The notes: a model not told the origin generated them from the letters alone. A stretch of DNA of 64,000 nt from Methylococcales bacterium (GCA_026399015.1 JAPLRS010000007.1:1-64000); one strand, 5' to 3'. Shown: positions 39,282 to 49,291, numbered from the stretch's first letter. Numbers and translations are program-made.

Positions 39282-41497
39282 TCATTCCTATACTTTTCAG
39301 CGAGTTCAACACTAAAACATTCTGACTGCAAACCTTGTTGGTATCGCACCCACATCGTTTCATACGCAATTTCTAAATGCTCACAAAAGCGTTGGCTATC
39401 AAATAATGGCTGGGTATTTTTATTACTCAGCAATCGGGCTTTTATGTCTGCTAATAAGCTTGGATGCGTCGCTAATTTTATTGCCATAGCCTCATAACTA
39501 GCTAAATTTTCTGTAACTAATTCAGATAAACCTATAGCTTGTAATAAACTTCCGGCCATGCGACCTGCAAAAGCTTCACCTGCACAGGTTACTATCGGTA
39601 AACCGACCCACAAAGCATCGCTAGCGGTAGTTCCCGCATTAAAGGGTAAGGTATCTAAACATAAATCTGCTAATTGATAGCGCCCCAAATACTCCTGATA
39701 AGTGACTTTTTTCGCAAAAATTAAACGATCTGGATTAATACCACAGGCAACAGCAAATTGCTTTTGATTAAGCTCAACAGCCGGATTATCTGCTAATAAC
39801 CACAACACGCTATTGGGCACCGCGGCTAATAAACGCATCCAAATCGCAAAAAAAACTGGCGTCACTTTATAGCTATTATTAAACGAACAGAATACAAAAC
39901 TGTCATCATTCAAACCATAATCGGCTCTTAGTAAATCGCCTTTCGGTTGATAACGTTGTCCATCATTAACTTGATAACAGTCAGGTAAATACACCACTTG
40001 CTCAGTGTAAAACTCCTTAAGATCTGGCGGTATAACAAACTGATCAGCAATAATATAATCAATAACCTTTAAGCCCATCGTCCCTGGATAACCTAGATAA
40101 TTAACTTGAATGGGCGCTGGTTTAAAACACAAAATATCCGTACGACTATTGGCTGTATAGCCCATTAAATCGATAGCGATATCAATTTTTAGCTCCACGA
40201 TTAAATTAGCGACTTCTGTATCACTCATCGCAGTGGCATCTATGAACTGATCAAACGCTTTAACTACTCTATTACCAATACTGCTACTTGAACCTTGCTT
40301 TAAAGAGATAGCAATCACCTCAAAACGCTCACGATCATGCCGCTCAAAAAGTTCAACCATTAATATGGTTAACGCATGATCTCTAAAATCAGCAGAAATA
40401 TAGGCTAAATTAATTTTCTTAGCCGCAGACTGACTAGGACTATGGTTGTATTTAATGGCTTGATAATGATGCGTTTCAGCAAAAACTTCTGCGCAACATA
40501 GCTGAGCCGCAGCTGAATCAGAAACCGCTAAAAAGGATAAGGGCTTATAGCCCTCTTGTCTGGCCATAATACTTGCTATCACTTGCTGTTGATGGTGCTC
40601 ATAGTCAGTCCACTCACAACAATATTGCTGCGCATAAAACAAACTTCCTAAAGCCTCAGCGTGATTCGGCTTAAGTGTTAAGGCTTTTTGATAAAAATAA
40701 ATAGCCTCAGATAGTTTATTTTGGGTCTTTAAAATATGCGCAATATTGCTGTAGGTGTCCGCATAATTGGGTCTTAAGTCTAAAGCTTTTTTATAACTTA
40801 TTAACGCCTGTTCATAGCGCTGTAAATTTTTTAAAGTGGCGCCTAAATTATGATGAAAATCTGGGTTATCCGGTTTAAGTGTCAATGCCTTATCATAATA
40901 AGCTAGCGCAGCCTCTAATTTATGTTCGGCTTTTAAAGTATTAGCAATATTACCGAAGGCTTCCGCATAATCCGGCTTTAATTGCAGGGCTTTTTGATAA
41001 GACTCAATAGCTGCGCCATACTCTTTTATGTCTTGAAACGACACCCCTAAATTATTATAAGCCTCAGCATAATTTGGGTTTAAGGCTATGGCTAGTTGGT
41101 AATATTGAATAGCGTCGTTAGTATTATTTTGCTCTCTGTACATATTCGCCAAATTATTAAACATTGTGTAATCTGGCTTAATAGATATTGCCTTAAGAAC
41201 TAACTGCAACCCTAAATCGGCTCTATTCGTTTGATGATAAATCAAACCTAATAAATGCAATGCATTTGCATGCTCTGGTGCTAAAGCTAAAACTTGTTGG
41301 TATAAAACTTCCGCTTCTGCAATTTGGCCACCTTAATGTTTATTAAAAGCCGTATTAAAAAGTGTTGTCAGAGCAGAAACGTCAGGTGCACCTAAAGGCT
41401 TCAAACTCGAATTAGGTTTATTAAAACAACAGTGTTTATATTTTTTTAAACTACCACACGGGCAAGGATCATTACGACCCAGTTTTGGGGATGCCAT
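39278..41497 (-). pseudogene. SEC-C/TPR/OGT-type glycosyltransferase interrupted by one stop codon
   Basis: The open frame at 39278-41260 encodes about six TPR repeats and a C-terminal SPINDLY-type O-GlcNAc transferase region (PIQVNYLGYPGTMGLKVIDY; TLPFNAGTTASDALWVGLPI). Read upstream in the same frame the coding continues: an ATG at 41497 begins [20 protein letters not shown], a SEC-C zinc motif (Cys 12, 14, 23, 24), and runs 54 codons to a TAA at 41333-41335. After that stop the frame resumes with GGQIAEAEVLYQQVLALAPE, a TPR. A CAA to TAA change would explain it. The 3' part could still be made from an internal TTG (41260) or ATG, so loss of function is probable, not proven. Confidence 0.85.
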
Positions 41498-41599
41498 TAA
41501 AACTCTCGATTACACAGGTAACAACATTTTAGTTTGGCTAATATCATGCCATAATATTAGCAATACAATAAACCAAAGACTTATCTTTTAATAAATACT

Positions 41600-43264
41600 A
41601 TGGCGCAATATATTTACTCTATGAATCGGGTTGGCAAAATTGTCCCACCCAAAAAATACATTCTTAAAAACATCTCCTTATCTTTCTTCCCCGGCGCCAA
41701 AATTGGCGTACTCGGTCTTAATGGTTCTGGTAAATCAACTTTACTAAGAATTATGGCAGGCATAGATAAAGAAATTGAAGGCGAAGCGATTCCACTTAAA
41801 GGTATCAACATTGGGTACTTAGCCCAAGAACCACACTTAGATCCAGAAAAAACAGTGCGTGGCAATATTGAAGAAGCCGTTGCAGAAGTTAAAAATGCCC
41901 TCACTGCTTTAGACGCTGTGTACGCTGCGTATGCAGATCCAGATGCTGATTTTGATAAATTAGCGGCCGAGCAAGCTAAATTAGAAGACATAATCAATGC
42001 CAATGATGGCCACAATTTAGACCGTAAACTCGAAGTCGCCGCGGATGCCTTAAGACTGCCGGATTGGGATGCGGATGTTACAAAATTATCAGGGGGTGAA
42101 AAACGTCGTGTAGCTTTGTGTCGTTTATTGCTCTCAAACCCAGACATGTTGTTATTAGACGAGCCAACCAACCATTTAGACGCAGAGTCGGTTGCATGGT
42201 TAGAACGTTTCTTACATGACTTCACAGGCACAGTGGTTGCGGTTACCCATGATCGATATTTCTTAGATAATGTTGCGGGCTGGATTTTGGAACTCGATAG
42301 AGGATCCGGGATTCCATGGGAAGGTAACTACTCTAGCTGGTTAGAACAAAAGAGTAATCGCTTGTTGCAAGAAGAGAAACAAGAATCTTCTCGTCAAAAA
42401 GCCATGAAAGAAGAATTGGAATGGGTGCGTACCAACCCTAAAGGTCGTCACGCAAAAAGTAAGGCACGTTTGGCTCGTTTTGAAGAACTGTCTTCAACAG
42501 AAGTACAAAAACGTAATGAAACCCAAGAAATATACATTCCACCTGGACCTCGTTTAGGTGATGTAGTGATTGAAGCAGAAAACATCAGCAAAGCGTTTGG
42601 CGACAAGCTCTTATTTAATGATCTTAACTTCAGATTACCACCCGGTGGTATCGTAGGTATTATTGGACCCAACGGCGCTGGTAAAACCACCTTATTTAGA
42701 ATGATGGCAGGTTTAGAACAACCAGACACAGGCTCTTTAAACATCGGCCAAACCGTGCAATTGGCTTATGTTGATCAGTTGCGTGATGATTTGGATGCTA
42801 AGAAAACTGTCTTTGAAGAAATTTCAGATGGTTTAGATATCATTACTGTCGGCAAATACGAAACCCCTTCACGTTCTTATGTAGGACGTTTCAACTTTAA
42901 AGGTGCCGATCAAGGTAAATACATCGGTGATTTATCAGGGGGTGAACGCAATCGTGTTCATTTAGCTAAGTTACTTAAAACGGGTGGCAATGTCTTACTA
43001 TTAGATGAACCAACCAACGACTTAGACGTAGAAACCTTAAGAGCCTTGGAAGAAGCCCTACTGGCTTTCCCGGGTTGCGCAGTGGTTATTTCGCATGATC
43101 GATGGTTCTTAGATAGAATCGCGACGCACATCTTAGCTTTTGAAGGCGATAGTAATGTAGTATGGTTTGAAGGTAATTACGAAGATTACGAAGCTGACCG
43201 TCATCGCCGTTTAGGCACCGATGCTGACAACCCAAAACGTATAAAATATAAGAAAATTAATTAA
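41600..43264 (+). CDS. ettA: Energy-dependent translational throttle protein EttA
   Basis: An ABC-F ATPase that binds the ribosomal E site and gates the first peptide bond according to the ATP/ADP ratio. The 554-aa length matches E. coli EttA (555). Two nucleotide-binding domains are present: GLNGSGKST / [16 protein letters not shown] / [11 protein letters not shown] and GPNGAGKTT / [15 protein letters not shown] / [11 protein letters not shown]. The arm and interdomain linker ([18 protein letters not shown]) are also typical. It is monocistronic, ending at a hairpin. Confidence 0.97.
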   Translation: MAQYIYSMNRVGKIVPPKKYILKNISLSFFPGAKIGVLGLNGSGKSTLLRIMAGIDKEIEGEAIPLKGINIGYLAQEPHLDPEKTVRGNIEEAVAEVKNALTALDAVYAAYADPDADFDKLAAEQAKLEDIINANDGHNLDRKLEVAADALRLPDWDADVTKLSGGEKRRVALCRLLLSNPDMLLLDEPTNHLDAESVAWLERFLHDFTGTVVAVTHDRYFLDNVAGWILELDRGSGIPWEGNYSSWLEQKSNRLLQEEKQESSRQKAMKEELEWVRTNPKGRHAKSKARLARFEELSSTEVQKRNETQEIYIPPGPRLGDVVIEAENISKAFGDKLLFNDLNFRLPPGGIVGIIGPNGAGKTTLFRMMAGLEQPDTGSLNIGQTVQLAYVDQLRDDLDAKKTVFEEISDGLDIITVGKYETPSRSYVGRFNFKGADQGKYIGDLSGGERNRVHLAKLLKTGGNVLLLDEPTNDLDVETLRALEEALLAFPGCAVVISHDRWFLDRIATHILAFEGDSNVVWFEGNYEDYEADRHRRLGTDADNPKRIKYKKIN

Positions 43265-43287
43265 TTTTCCGCTTTAAAAGCTTAGCA

Positions 43288-43323
43288 ATTCCAGTAGTTA
43301 TTGCCCAAAATAACTACTGGAAT
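43288..43323 (+). terminator. Hairpin downstream of ettA
   Basis: A 15-bp perfect stem, ATTCCAGTAGTTATT and AATAACTACTGGAAT, with a six-base loop, 24 bases after the ettA stop. The following ATACTTTAT is only weakly T-rich. Confidence 0.7.
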
Positions 43324-43376
43324 ATACTTTATCCCTCAAATTCTAATATTATTATCCTTGGTCAACTCGGTTTTAC

Positions 43377-43403
43377 TGTTACACTGCAGTCAACACAGTA
43401 ACA
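43377..43403. promoter_or_regulatory. TGTTAC-GTAACA dyad upstream of the coiled-coil gene
   Basis: TGTTAC and GTAACA arms flank 15 bases in the promoter region of the 138-aa coiled-coil gene (start 43486). A further GTGTTAC follows at 43428. It may be a protein-binding site; there is no other support. Confidence 0.25.
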
Positions 43404-43485
43404 CTAAGCCATTGATTTAAAATAATTGTGTTACAATCTTTTAGTGTTAATCCAGCACAGTAGCAGTACAACAAGGTAAACAATT

Positions 43486-43902
43486 ATGTTCGATGACAAA
43501 TTTTTTGAAGAATGGCTAGATAGTCAGGCCCAAAAAGTAATGGAGCAAGTTGCAGGGGGGCAGAGTGTATCTTCTGACCAAATGATGATTTTAATGCTGA
43601 AAGCCCAAATAAATCATTTTGCGCATTTAGATATTGATCTACGTAACGAAATGAAATTGTTACGTGAAGACATGGACAAACGTTTTGAACAAGTAGTCAT
43701 TCGTTTCGAACAGGTAAAACATCAATTTGAGAAGCGTTTTGAGCAAGTAGATAAAAGGTTCGAGCAGGTAGACAAACGCTTTGATCAAGTGGATAAACGC
43801 TTTGAGCAAATCGTGTCAAGAATTGATCACTTTATGATCTGGTCATTTGCAACCACTCTCACCGTCGGTGGAATTGTGATTGCAACCATCAAGTTTCTTT
43901 AA
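43486..43902 (+). CDS. Coiled-coil protein with C-terminal membrane helix
   Basis: A 138-aa protein. Residues about 60-115 contain seven-residue repeats of the DKRFEQV type, a near-perfect heptad that predicts a long coiled coil. A single membrane helix closes the protein (IWSFATTLTVGGIVIATIKFL region). The layout resembles DUF1640-like or phage-antirepressor-adjacent coiled-coil proteins common in proteobacteria, whose function is unknown. AAGG lies nine bases before the ATG. The gene end overlaps that of the convergent DUF3047 gene by four bases. Confidence 0.75.
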   Translation: MFDDKFFEEWLDSQAQKVMEQVAGGQSVSSDQMMILMLKAQINHFAHLDIDLRNEMKLLREDMDKRFEQVVIRFEQVKHQFEKRFEQVDKRFEQVDKRFDQVDKRFEQIVSRIDHFMIWSFATTLTVGGIVIATIKFL

Positions 43903-44579
43903 TCTTTACTAAAATAAATATCACCGTAATACGCGGTCACTTTACCTTTTGAATCATCGCTATCCGACATAACTGCAACACCGTCTATGTACCTGATATC
44001 TTCATTAAAATGTTCTTTTAAATCTTCAAGAATATTACGTTTCTCAGAATACCAAGTACCCGTATTATGCGACGCATCTTTTACCGAAATCATCGTCATA
44101 TTGCCATTAGCGCCACCAAAGGTATAGGCGTTGGGCCACACTTTTCCGACCGGTGAAGTGCTAGACCACACATAATTTAAAGCTTTATTCTTCCAAAAAG
44201 CTGCGCCGCCACTCACTAACACATACACTCTAGCGGCATAATCATCACCAGACATCTCTTGTTCATTTAAATGCCCTAATTTATTCTCAATATGCCAACG
44301 CCAATGCATTATTGGGGTTTTGTACAAATCAATACGCTGCTCATTAAAAAAACCAGAAGCACCATTAGAACTTTCAGCTTTTAATACTTTAGCGCCATCT
44401 AACTCTACTAAAGTGTATTTAGTTTGACCTTTAAAATCTTTAGCTTCCCAATTATCTAATTGCCCGTTAGAAAAGGAGCCGACAACTAATTTTTCAACAA
44501 CTGGATCTTCAGCATTAATAGCAAAACTAAAAGCTGATAAAAACAAAATACATAAAACTTGCTTAAATAAAAAAAACAT
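43899..44579 (-). CDS. DUF3047 family exported protein
   Basis: A 226-aa protein with a signal peptide and the beta-sandwich sequence pattern of DUF3047: VLKAESSNGASGFFNEQRIDLYKTPIMHWRWHIE parts, DDYAARVYVLVSGG, LNYVWSS and ITAYYGDIYF-like end (VTAYYGDIYFSKD). Members are periplasmic and uncharacterised. It lies 41 bases downstream of the SCO/cytochrome gene and is probably in the same transcript, which may hint at a role with the copper oxidase system. Confidence 0.85.
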   Translation of the reverse strand: MFFLFKQVLCILFLSAFSFAINAEDPVVEKLVVGSFSNGQLDNWEAKDFKGQTKYTLVELDGAKVLKAESSNGASGFFNEQRIDLYKTPIMHWRWHIENKLGHLNEQEMSGDDYAARVYVLVSGGAAFWKNKALNYVWSSTSPVGKVWPNAYTFGGANGNMTMISVKDASHNTGTWYSEKRNILEDLKEHFNEDIRYIDGVAVMSDSDDSKGKVTAYYGDIYFSKD

Positions 44580-44620
44580 TAAAACTCAATCTCCCCCGAA
44601 ATTAAATAAAACCTACAAAA

Positions 44621-45715
44621 CTACAACAAACCGTTTTCGACTGCTTTTACAGGCGCAGCAGGGACAACTTCTTGAACTGGTTCGGCAGGTGTAGATTCTA
44701 TAGCATGGTCATGACCTGCATGATTGTGTCCAGCATGGTCAGCAGATTCACCAGCAGTTTCTCCATAAGTCGCATCACTATCTTCCATATACTTAATGAT
44801 TTCTTCCACGTCCTTATCGCTAAACTTAAAGCTAGGCATGATCACTTCGTTATATTTCTTAAACAAACTCATGACGATAGGATCCTTTTCAGCTAACATC
44901 ACCTCTGGCGTTTTAAGCCACTTTCTTAACCAAGCCGGATCACGCACTTTAGTCACATTTAACAAACCAGGCCCAATGTTATCTTCGGCACCTAAACTGT
45001 GACAGCCATCACAACGCGAATGAAACAACTCTTCGCCTTTGGGAATTTTGCGTATTTTCCCAGCATCCGCATAATTTACAGTGTCAGCTGTTTTACCCTC
45101 TTGATACGCCTTAAAAGTACTTAAGGTTCTACCAATAAGCCAAGCTAAAACTCTAGGTTCATCATAAGGCGATCTTTTTACCCACTGTCCCGTATGCTCA
45201 TTACCCATCATAATACTGGTACTGTGTTCGCTTAGATTTTTTTCTTCGTAACCTTCTCTAAACAAACCAAAAGTGCGTCTTAATTGAATGGTTTCCTCTT
45301 TTGTAGCCGTTAAAAATTTCCACCCTGAATCAGGCGTAATTTTAAATTTAGCCGCATACGCTTTTAAAACTTCAGGAGTATCATGGTCAGGATCAATACT
45401 AATTGAGTAAAAGAAAATATCTTTACCCATACGACTACCTAATAATTTTTGTACTTTACGTAAATTAGCTGTTTCTGATGGGCAACTATCACCGCAATGC
45501 GTAAAGATAAAATTAATAATAACAATTTTATCTTTTAATAAATCCTCATAAAACTTAAGCTTTTGTCCATCCTGATCAACCAAGGTAATATTAGGAAAAT
45601 ATTCTGGCCCCCATGGTGAGCCTTTAGGAGCCGCCAAACTGTTACTGGCCATCCCTCCTAACAATACACTCAATGCTAAAAACTTTAAAAGCATTGTCAC
45701 AGAAAATCTTTTCAT
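44621..45715 (-). CDS. SCO1/SenC-type copper chaperone fused to cytochrome c
   Basis: A 364-aa exported protein. The N-terminal thioredoxin-like SCO domain has the copper ligands C74, C78 (THCGDSCP) and H164 (SEHSTSIMM). After it comes a cytochrome c domain with CDGCH (235-239) and a probable axial Met in IMPSFKFSDKDV. The C-terminus is His-rich (HAGHNHAGHDHA). I use the ATG at 45715 (MKRFSVTMLL, signal peptide); an earlier TTG would start inside a terminator hairpin. It lies downstream of the 911-aa multicopper oxidase and may load its copper or shuttle electrons. Confidence 0.88.
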   Translation of the reverse strand: MKRFSVTMLLKFLALSVLLGGMASNSLAAPKGSPWGPEYFPNITLVDQDGQKLKFYEDLLKDKIVIINFIFTHCGDSCPSETANLRKVQKLLGSRMGKDIFFYSISIDPDHDTPEVLKAYAAKFKITPDSGWKFLTATKEETIQLRRTFGLFREGYEEKNLSEHSTSIMMGNEHTGQWVKRSPYDEPRVLAWLIGRTLSTFKAYQEGKTADTVNYADAGKIRKIPKGEELFHSRCDGCHSLGAEDNIGPGLLNVTKVRDPAWLRKWLKTPEVMLAEKDPIVMSLFKKYNEVIMPSFKFSDKDVEEIIKYMEDSDATYGETAGESADHAGHNHAGHDHAIESTPAEPVQEVVPAAPVKAVENGLL

Positions 45716-45740
45716 AATATGGCCTGCTATTTGTTTAAAA

Positions 45741-45771
45741 AAAACCGGTAACACCCAAAAATGTTACCGGT
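45741..45771 (-). terminator. Rho-independent terminator after the 911-aa oxidase
   Basis: ACCGGTAACA and TGTTACCGGT form a 10-bp stem with an 8-base loop; on the minus strand it is followed by eight T residues (plus-strand A-run at 45737-45744). It separates the oxidase from the SCO/cytochrome gene, whose own start is at 45715. Confidence 0.9.
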
Positions 45772-45787
45772 CTGTTGTATATTAACT

Positions 45788-45992
45788 CTTCGACTAGCTC
45801 AGAGCGAACGGTTTGTGGATATAATGATCATCCGTAATACACGACTTATCCGTAATACCTGACTCCTCCGTAATACCTGACTCATCCGTAATACCCGACT
45901 CATCCGTAATACTCGACTCATCCGTAATACTCGACTTATCCGTAATACCCGACTTATCCGTATTACCCCGTTCGTCCTGAGCCTGGTCGAAG
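45788..45992. repeat. Split palindromic repeat element enclosing a minisatellite
   Basis: The outer arms are a near-complementary pair. The left arm (45788-45811) begins CTTCGACTAGCTCAG and ends GCGAACGG; the right arm (45968-45992) begins CCGTTCGTCCTGAGC and ends GGTCGAAG. Short palindromes of this CTTCGAC...GAACGG type recur in many proteobacterial intergenic regions. Here the two halves are 156 bases apart and hold the 18-bp tandem array. The right arm ends four bases from the oxidase stop codon. Confidence 0.75.
45831..45974. repeat. 18-bp tandem repeat, eight units
   Basis: Units start at 45831, 45849, 45867, 45885, 45903, 45921, 45939 and 45957, each close to TCCGTAATACCCGACTCA. Variation is confined to a few positions (C/T after TAATAC, C/T in GACTCA). 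The array lies between the oxidase stop codon and its terminator, so it would be in the 3' untranslated part of the mRNA. Confidence 0.92.
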
Positions 45993-45996
45993 GACC

Positions 45997-48732
45997 TTAC
46001 TTCGGTAATGTAGCAGGGATTGTAAAGCCTTTTGCTGCTGTTAAATCACCTGTTTTAGCCGTGGGTAAGTAGATACTTGGTTCATATTGTACACCGTTCC
46101 AGTCTGGCATCGGCGTTGGTACTGCCAAGGTTTGGCCTGGGTGTTCAAGATCCCATCTTAATAACATCGCATGATCTTCATGTTGCGTGTTATGGCAATG
46201 TTCAACATAAGTTCCCGCGAAGTCTCTAAAGCGTATCGCAATATCCACTGATGTTGTTGTATCGGCTAAAGGACCTACACGATACAAGTCTTTACGCGCA
46301 TACTTTTCCCAAGCTGGAGGCGCTACACCACCACGATACAATATTTGACCTTCTTCAAAGTGGGCGTGTACTGGATGTGTCCAACCACCGGCACCTTTGA
46401 TATGCCAGATTTCAAGCGCACCTTGTTCTGGCGCTGCCGAAATGCGATGCTCATCAGCAGTTAGTCCGGCGCCCCCATCGGTTTTAATTGTCCAAGGCGC
46501 TAAATCAGTTCCACCACCTGAACGACCAAAGTCAAACGTTCTATGTACGGCTTTAGCAAGATCAGTTTGCGTAGGTCTGTTTAACGGAATCATCACTTTA
46601 CCAGGATTAACAATGGTTTGAGTTGTTGTTGTGACCTTTTTAGTTTTAGAATTAACAGTTGTCACTGTTTGAGTTGTCGTTACTGATTCTTCGTATTCAG
46701 CAGGATTCATACTGTAATCCACTTGTGCTGGGTTGTAGTTTGCCAACTTAGCGTTAGGTTGATAAGGTTTTGTCATATCAACAGGGGCTGGATCTGTTAC
46801 TTTAAATTCTAAAAACTTACCAATCGCAGGGTCACCATTAATACCATCCGCTTTATAAGCTGCTTTACTTGCAACGCCATCAACTTTAGCCGGAGCCAAC
46901 ACATCCGCTAACGGAATATACTTACTTGGACCCATGCCATTTTGATGTTCTGCTAAGTTCACCATATACAATTTAGTACCTTTCGCTAAGCCCGCAAAGT
47001 CGACGATAATATCGTAACGCTCACCAATACCTTGTTCTGGTAAGGCATCAGGTGATTGCGCATTAGGAAATCTAACGGTATGTTCCATTAAGTTTCCGTC
47101 GTTAGCGATCATGTGGAATGGGATTTTAGTGTAGCTTTTAACGCCTTTAGCATCTGTTGTTTCTTTAACAATCGCAATCTTAAAGTCACGCGACACTGCA
47201 CCGTCTAACATTCTAAAACGGTAACGACGTGGACGGACATCAAAGGTGGGTTTGTATTGCCAGTTAACTAACACTCTGTCACCTAAGAAACCATCTAAGT
47301 TAAAGATGTTAAATTTTAATTGCCCGGTTTTATCCCAGGCTTTATCAGCAATCAATAAGTTAACGTCATAATCACGGTTACCCCAATCTAAACCCGTACC
47401 ACTCGGCAAACATAAGTTAACGTTTGCAGGGTCTGCGTAATGACACGCATAACCTGGGTTAATGGGGTAACTTTGTGTTTTTATACTCTTTGATGTATGC
47501 GCTAAGGGTTCAATGGCTGTATTACCAATACCCGTTTTAGCTTCATTTAGATCCACTGGCTCTCTACCACGATCTAAGGCACTGTAGTAGTTCATCGCTG
47601 CCGCATTTCCTTTGTAAACGTTTTGCGCAGTGTAATCTAACATGTGATCATGAAACCAGTGAGTACTCATGGTTTCACGCCAATCACCTGCTACCGGTGT
47701 AATACCACCGTGACCATCGGGCGCGCCTGCTCTAGGATCTATAGCGCCAGTATTGATAGAATCATGACCTGCTAACACCATTGGCCAATGATAATCATAA
47801 AATTGACCAGGATAGAAATAAGCATGAGCAAAACCATCACTTTCTGCTGGGTTATGGCCATTATGCTCATGCGTACTAATGGTATGACGCGCAAAGCCAT
47901 TATTAGCGGCTTCATCAATTGGTAGACCGTTGTAATGCCTAAAGATTAAAGGCTCGCCATAACGTGCCATTAAGATTTTGGGGGGTAAAGTTCCGTCAAA
48001 AGTCCACACTGAGTTTTTATCTTGCGTCGGTAAATTAGGATGGATTTTAATAACAGCACCCTCAGTACCCGGTTTTCCATCACCGTTCACATCAATATAG
48101 TACAAACCATTAGGACCAAACTCACCGGTTTTATATCCGTGTAACTGGACTTTATCACGTAAACCACCGTTGACACGGGCACCGGTTTGTACGGTTTGGA
48201 AAAAGCGTTTGTAAGGAAATTCATCCCAGCGTTGGTGAGCAAACTCTTCACCGCCTGGACGTCCTTCGGCAGGTGTATTTGTTTGTGCACCCAAACACTC
48301 GTTAACTTTAGCTTGCCAAGGACTCGTAATCGATTCATCAACTTTACGTAAAGGCACTGAGTTCATTTTTTCAGATAAAAATGCATCTAAAGCTGCACCA
48401 TCAGGGCCAGATGTACAATCCGTTGGCGCAGGATAGCTTCTTGTGCCATCAATACTTGAGATACCCACGGATTTGCTGGTATCTTCAAAGGTACCAAATT
48501 CTTCAAAAGTAAACATCTTGGCAGTAAATTCCGTCGCACAAGCCCCGTTAATACACAATGGACTAGGTTCTGGTTTTGAAATATTCGTAACAGGATCAAC
48601 CTGTGCCGTTGGAATATTAAAACCTGCATAGGCAACAGATCCACTTAACAACCCTATTGCTATCGCTAATGCCGAAACGGGCTTTCTGCTAGCAACAAAA
48701 GTTGTGCTGTCTTGCTCTTTTTTAGTAGTCAT
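45997..48732 (-). CDS. Exported multicopper oxidase, 911 aa
   Basis: A three-domain-type multicopper oxidase, longer than laccase/CotA (about 500 aa) because of insertions. A signal peptide ends near residue 36. Copper motifs: HEHNGH (288-293), HWFHDH (358-363), HPVHAH (786-791) and HCHNTQHEDHAMLL (from 845), which complete type 1 and type 2/3 sites. Two insertions stand out: a calcium-loop-like YIDVNGDGKPGTE near 212-224, and a Thr/Val/Lys-rich low-complexity linker (SVTTTQTVTTVNSKTK) near 690. AAGGTG precedes the ATG. Large oxidases of this kind include metal (Mn, Fe, Cu) and phenol oxidases, so substrate is open. A palindromic site and a fitting promoter lie upstream. Confidence 0.9.
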   Translation of the reverse strand: MTTKKEQDSTTFVASRKPVSALAIAIGLLSGSVAYAGFNIPTAQVDPVTNISKPEPSPLCINGACATEFTAKMFTFEEFGTFEDTSKSVGISSIDGTRSYPAPTDCTSGPDGAALDAFLSEKMNSVPLRKVDESITSPWQAKVNECLGAQTNTPAEGRPGGEEFAHQRWDEFPYKRFFQTVQTGARVNGGLRDKVQLHGYKTGEFGPNGLYYIDVNGDGKPGTEGAVIKIHPNLPTQDKNSVWTFDGTLPPKILMARYGEPLIFRHYNGLPIDEAANNGFARHTISTHEHNGHNPAESDGFAHAYFYPGQFYDYHWPMVLAGHDSINTGAIDPRAGAPDGHGGITPVAGDWRETMSTHWFHDHMLDYTAQNVYKGNAAAMNYYSALDRGREPVDLNEAKTGIGNTAIEPLAHTSKSIKTQSYPINPGYACHYADPANVNLCLPSGTGLDWGNRDYDVNLLIADKAWDKTGQLKFNIFNLDGFLGDRVLVNWQYKPTFDVRPRRYRFRMLDGAVSRDFKIAIVKETTDAKGVKSYTKIPFHMIANDGNLMEHTVRFPNAQSPDALPEQGIGERYDIIVDFAGLAKGTKLYMVNLAEHQNGMGPSKYIPLADVLAPAKVDGVASKAAYKADGINGDPAIGKFLEFKVTDPAPVDMTKPYQPNAKLANYNPAQVDYSMNPAEYEESVTTTQTVTTVNSKTKKVTTTTQTIVNPGKVMIPLNRPTQTDLAKAVHRTFDFGRSGGGTDLAPWTIKTDGGAGLTADEHRISAAPEQGALEIWHIKGAGGWTHPVHAHFEEGQILYRGGVAPPAWEKYARKDLYRVGPLADTTTSVDIAIRFRDFAGTYVEHCHNTQHEDHAMLLRWDLEHPGQTLAVPTPMPDWNGVQYEPSIYLPTAKTGDLTAAKGFTIPATLPK

Positions 48733-48883
48733 GACACACCTTCAATTAAAAATATAAAACTTAAAATAAATACATAAATAAACGATCGCACCCTCGATCG
48801 TTTAAAACCGATAAATCAATATCTAAAAGCCGTATTGAAACCATCACTCATTTATGTATTTCAATATCTTTATTACGGTTTCT

Positions 48884-48912
48884 ATTCTACTGACCTGCCC
48901 CATGGGGCAAAA
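48884..48912 (-). promoter_or_regulatory. Predicted promoter of the 911-aa oxidase gene
   Basis: On the minus strand a -10-like TAGAAT (48889-48884) begins 24 bases after palindrome C. The -35 position directly abuts the palindrome and reads TTTTGC, a poor match, as expected for an activator-dependent promoter. Between them lies a perfect 14-bp palindrome, TGCCCCATGGGGCA (48896-48909), a possible second operator. Confidence 0.5.
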
Positions 48913-48928
48913 CTACATATTTATGTGG
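48913..48928. promoter_or_regulatory. Recurring palindromic site, copy C
   Basis: CTACATATTTATGTGG, whose reverse complement equals copy A base for base. It lies 181 bases before the 911-aa oxidase start and 24 bases before its -10-like hexamer. A weaker half-matching site (ending TATAAATATGTGG) lies at 48964-48979, 51 bp away centre to centre. Confidence 0.7.
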
Positions 48929-49270
48929 TTTAACAATTTTATTTCAGGATTTTGATATGTTTCTGGTATAAATATGTGGAAATAACTTAATAACATTACT
49001 TATAAAAAGTTATTTAAAATACTGATAATATTTATAAAATATGATTTATATTTACACAAAATGGTTTTTAAAATAAATATATTTACAGCTTGTATTTTTT
49101 ATATTTTTTTTATTTGAATAATAATTCAAACAAAAAAAGTTAAAATATTTAAGTTTTTTCGTGTTTTATATGCCTAACCCTCCATGATTTTGCGATAATT
49201 ACTGGCAATGACAATCTGAACAGGTCCAACATCAAGTAAACCCTAGCTTCGTAATGACAAACCATGCGGC

Positions 49271-49291
49271 CTTCCTGAGCGAAGTCGAAAG
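49271..49291. repeat. Fragment of a palindromic repeat
   Basis: The stretch contains TTCCTGAGC and GAAGTCGAAAG, similar to the right arm of the element at 45968-45992 (CCTGAGC...GTCGAAG). It lies in the decayed intergenic region, on the downstream side of the oxidase remnant. Confidence 0.45.

Noticed and set aside
45716-45754. Upstream start for the SCO/cytochrome gene
   Set aside because: It would begin with TTG inside the terminator hairpin of the preceding oxidase; the ATG at 45715 gives a normal signal peptide.
45831-45974. CRISPR or iteron-type replication origin from the 18-bp repeats
   Set aside because: There are no spacers, no rep gene and no DnaA-box cluster; the array lies in a 3' untranslated region.
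45997-48732. Naming the 911-aa protein a manganese oxidase (MnxG/MofA type)
   Set aside because: The copper motifs show a multicopper oxidase but nothing in the sequence fixes the substrate, and the length differs from those named enzymes.
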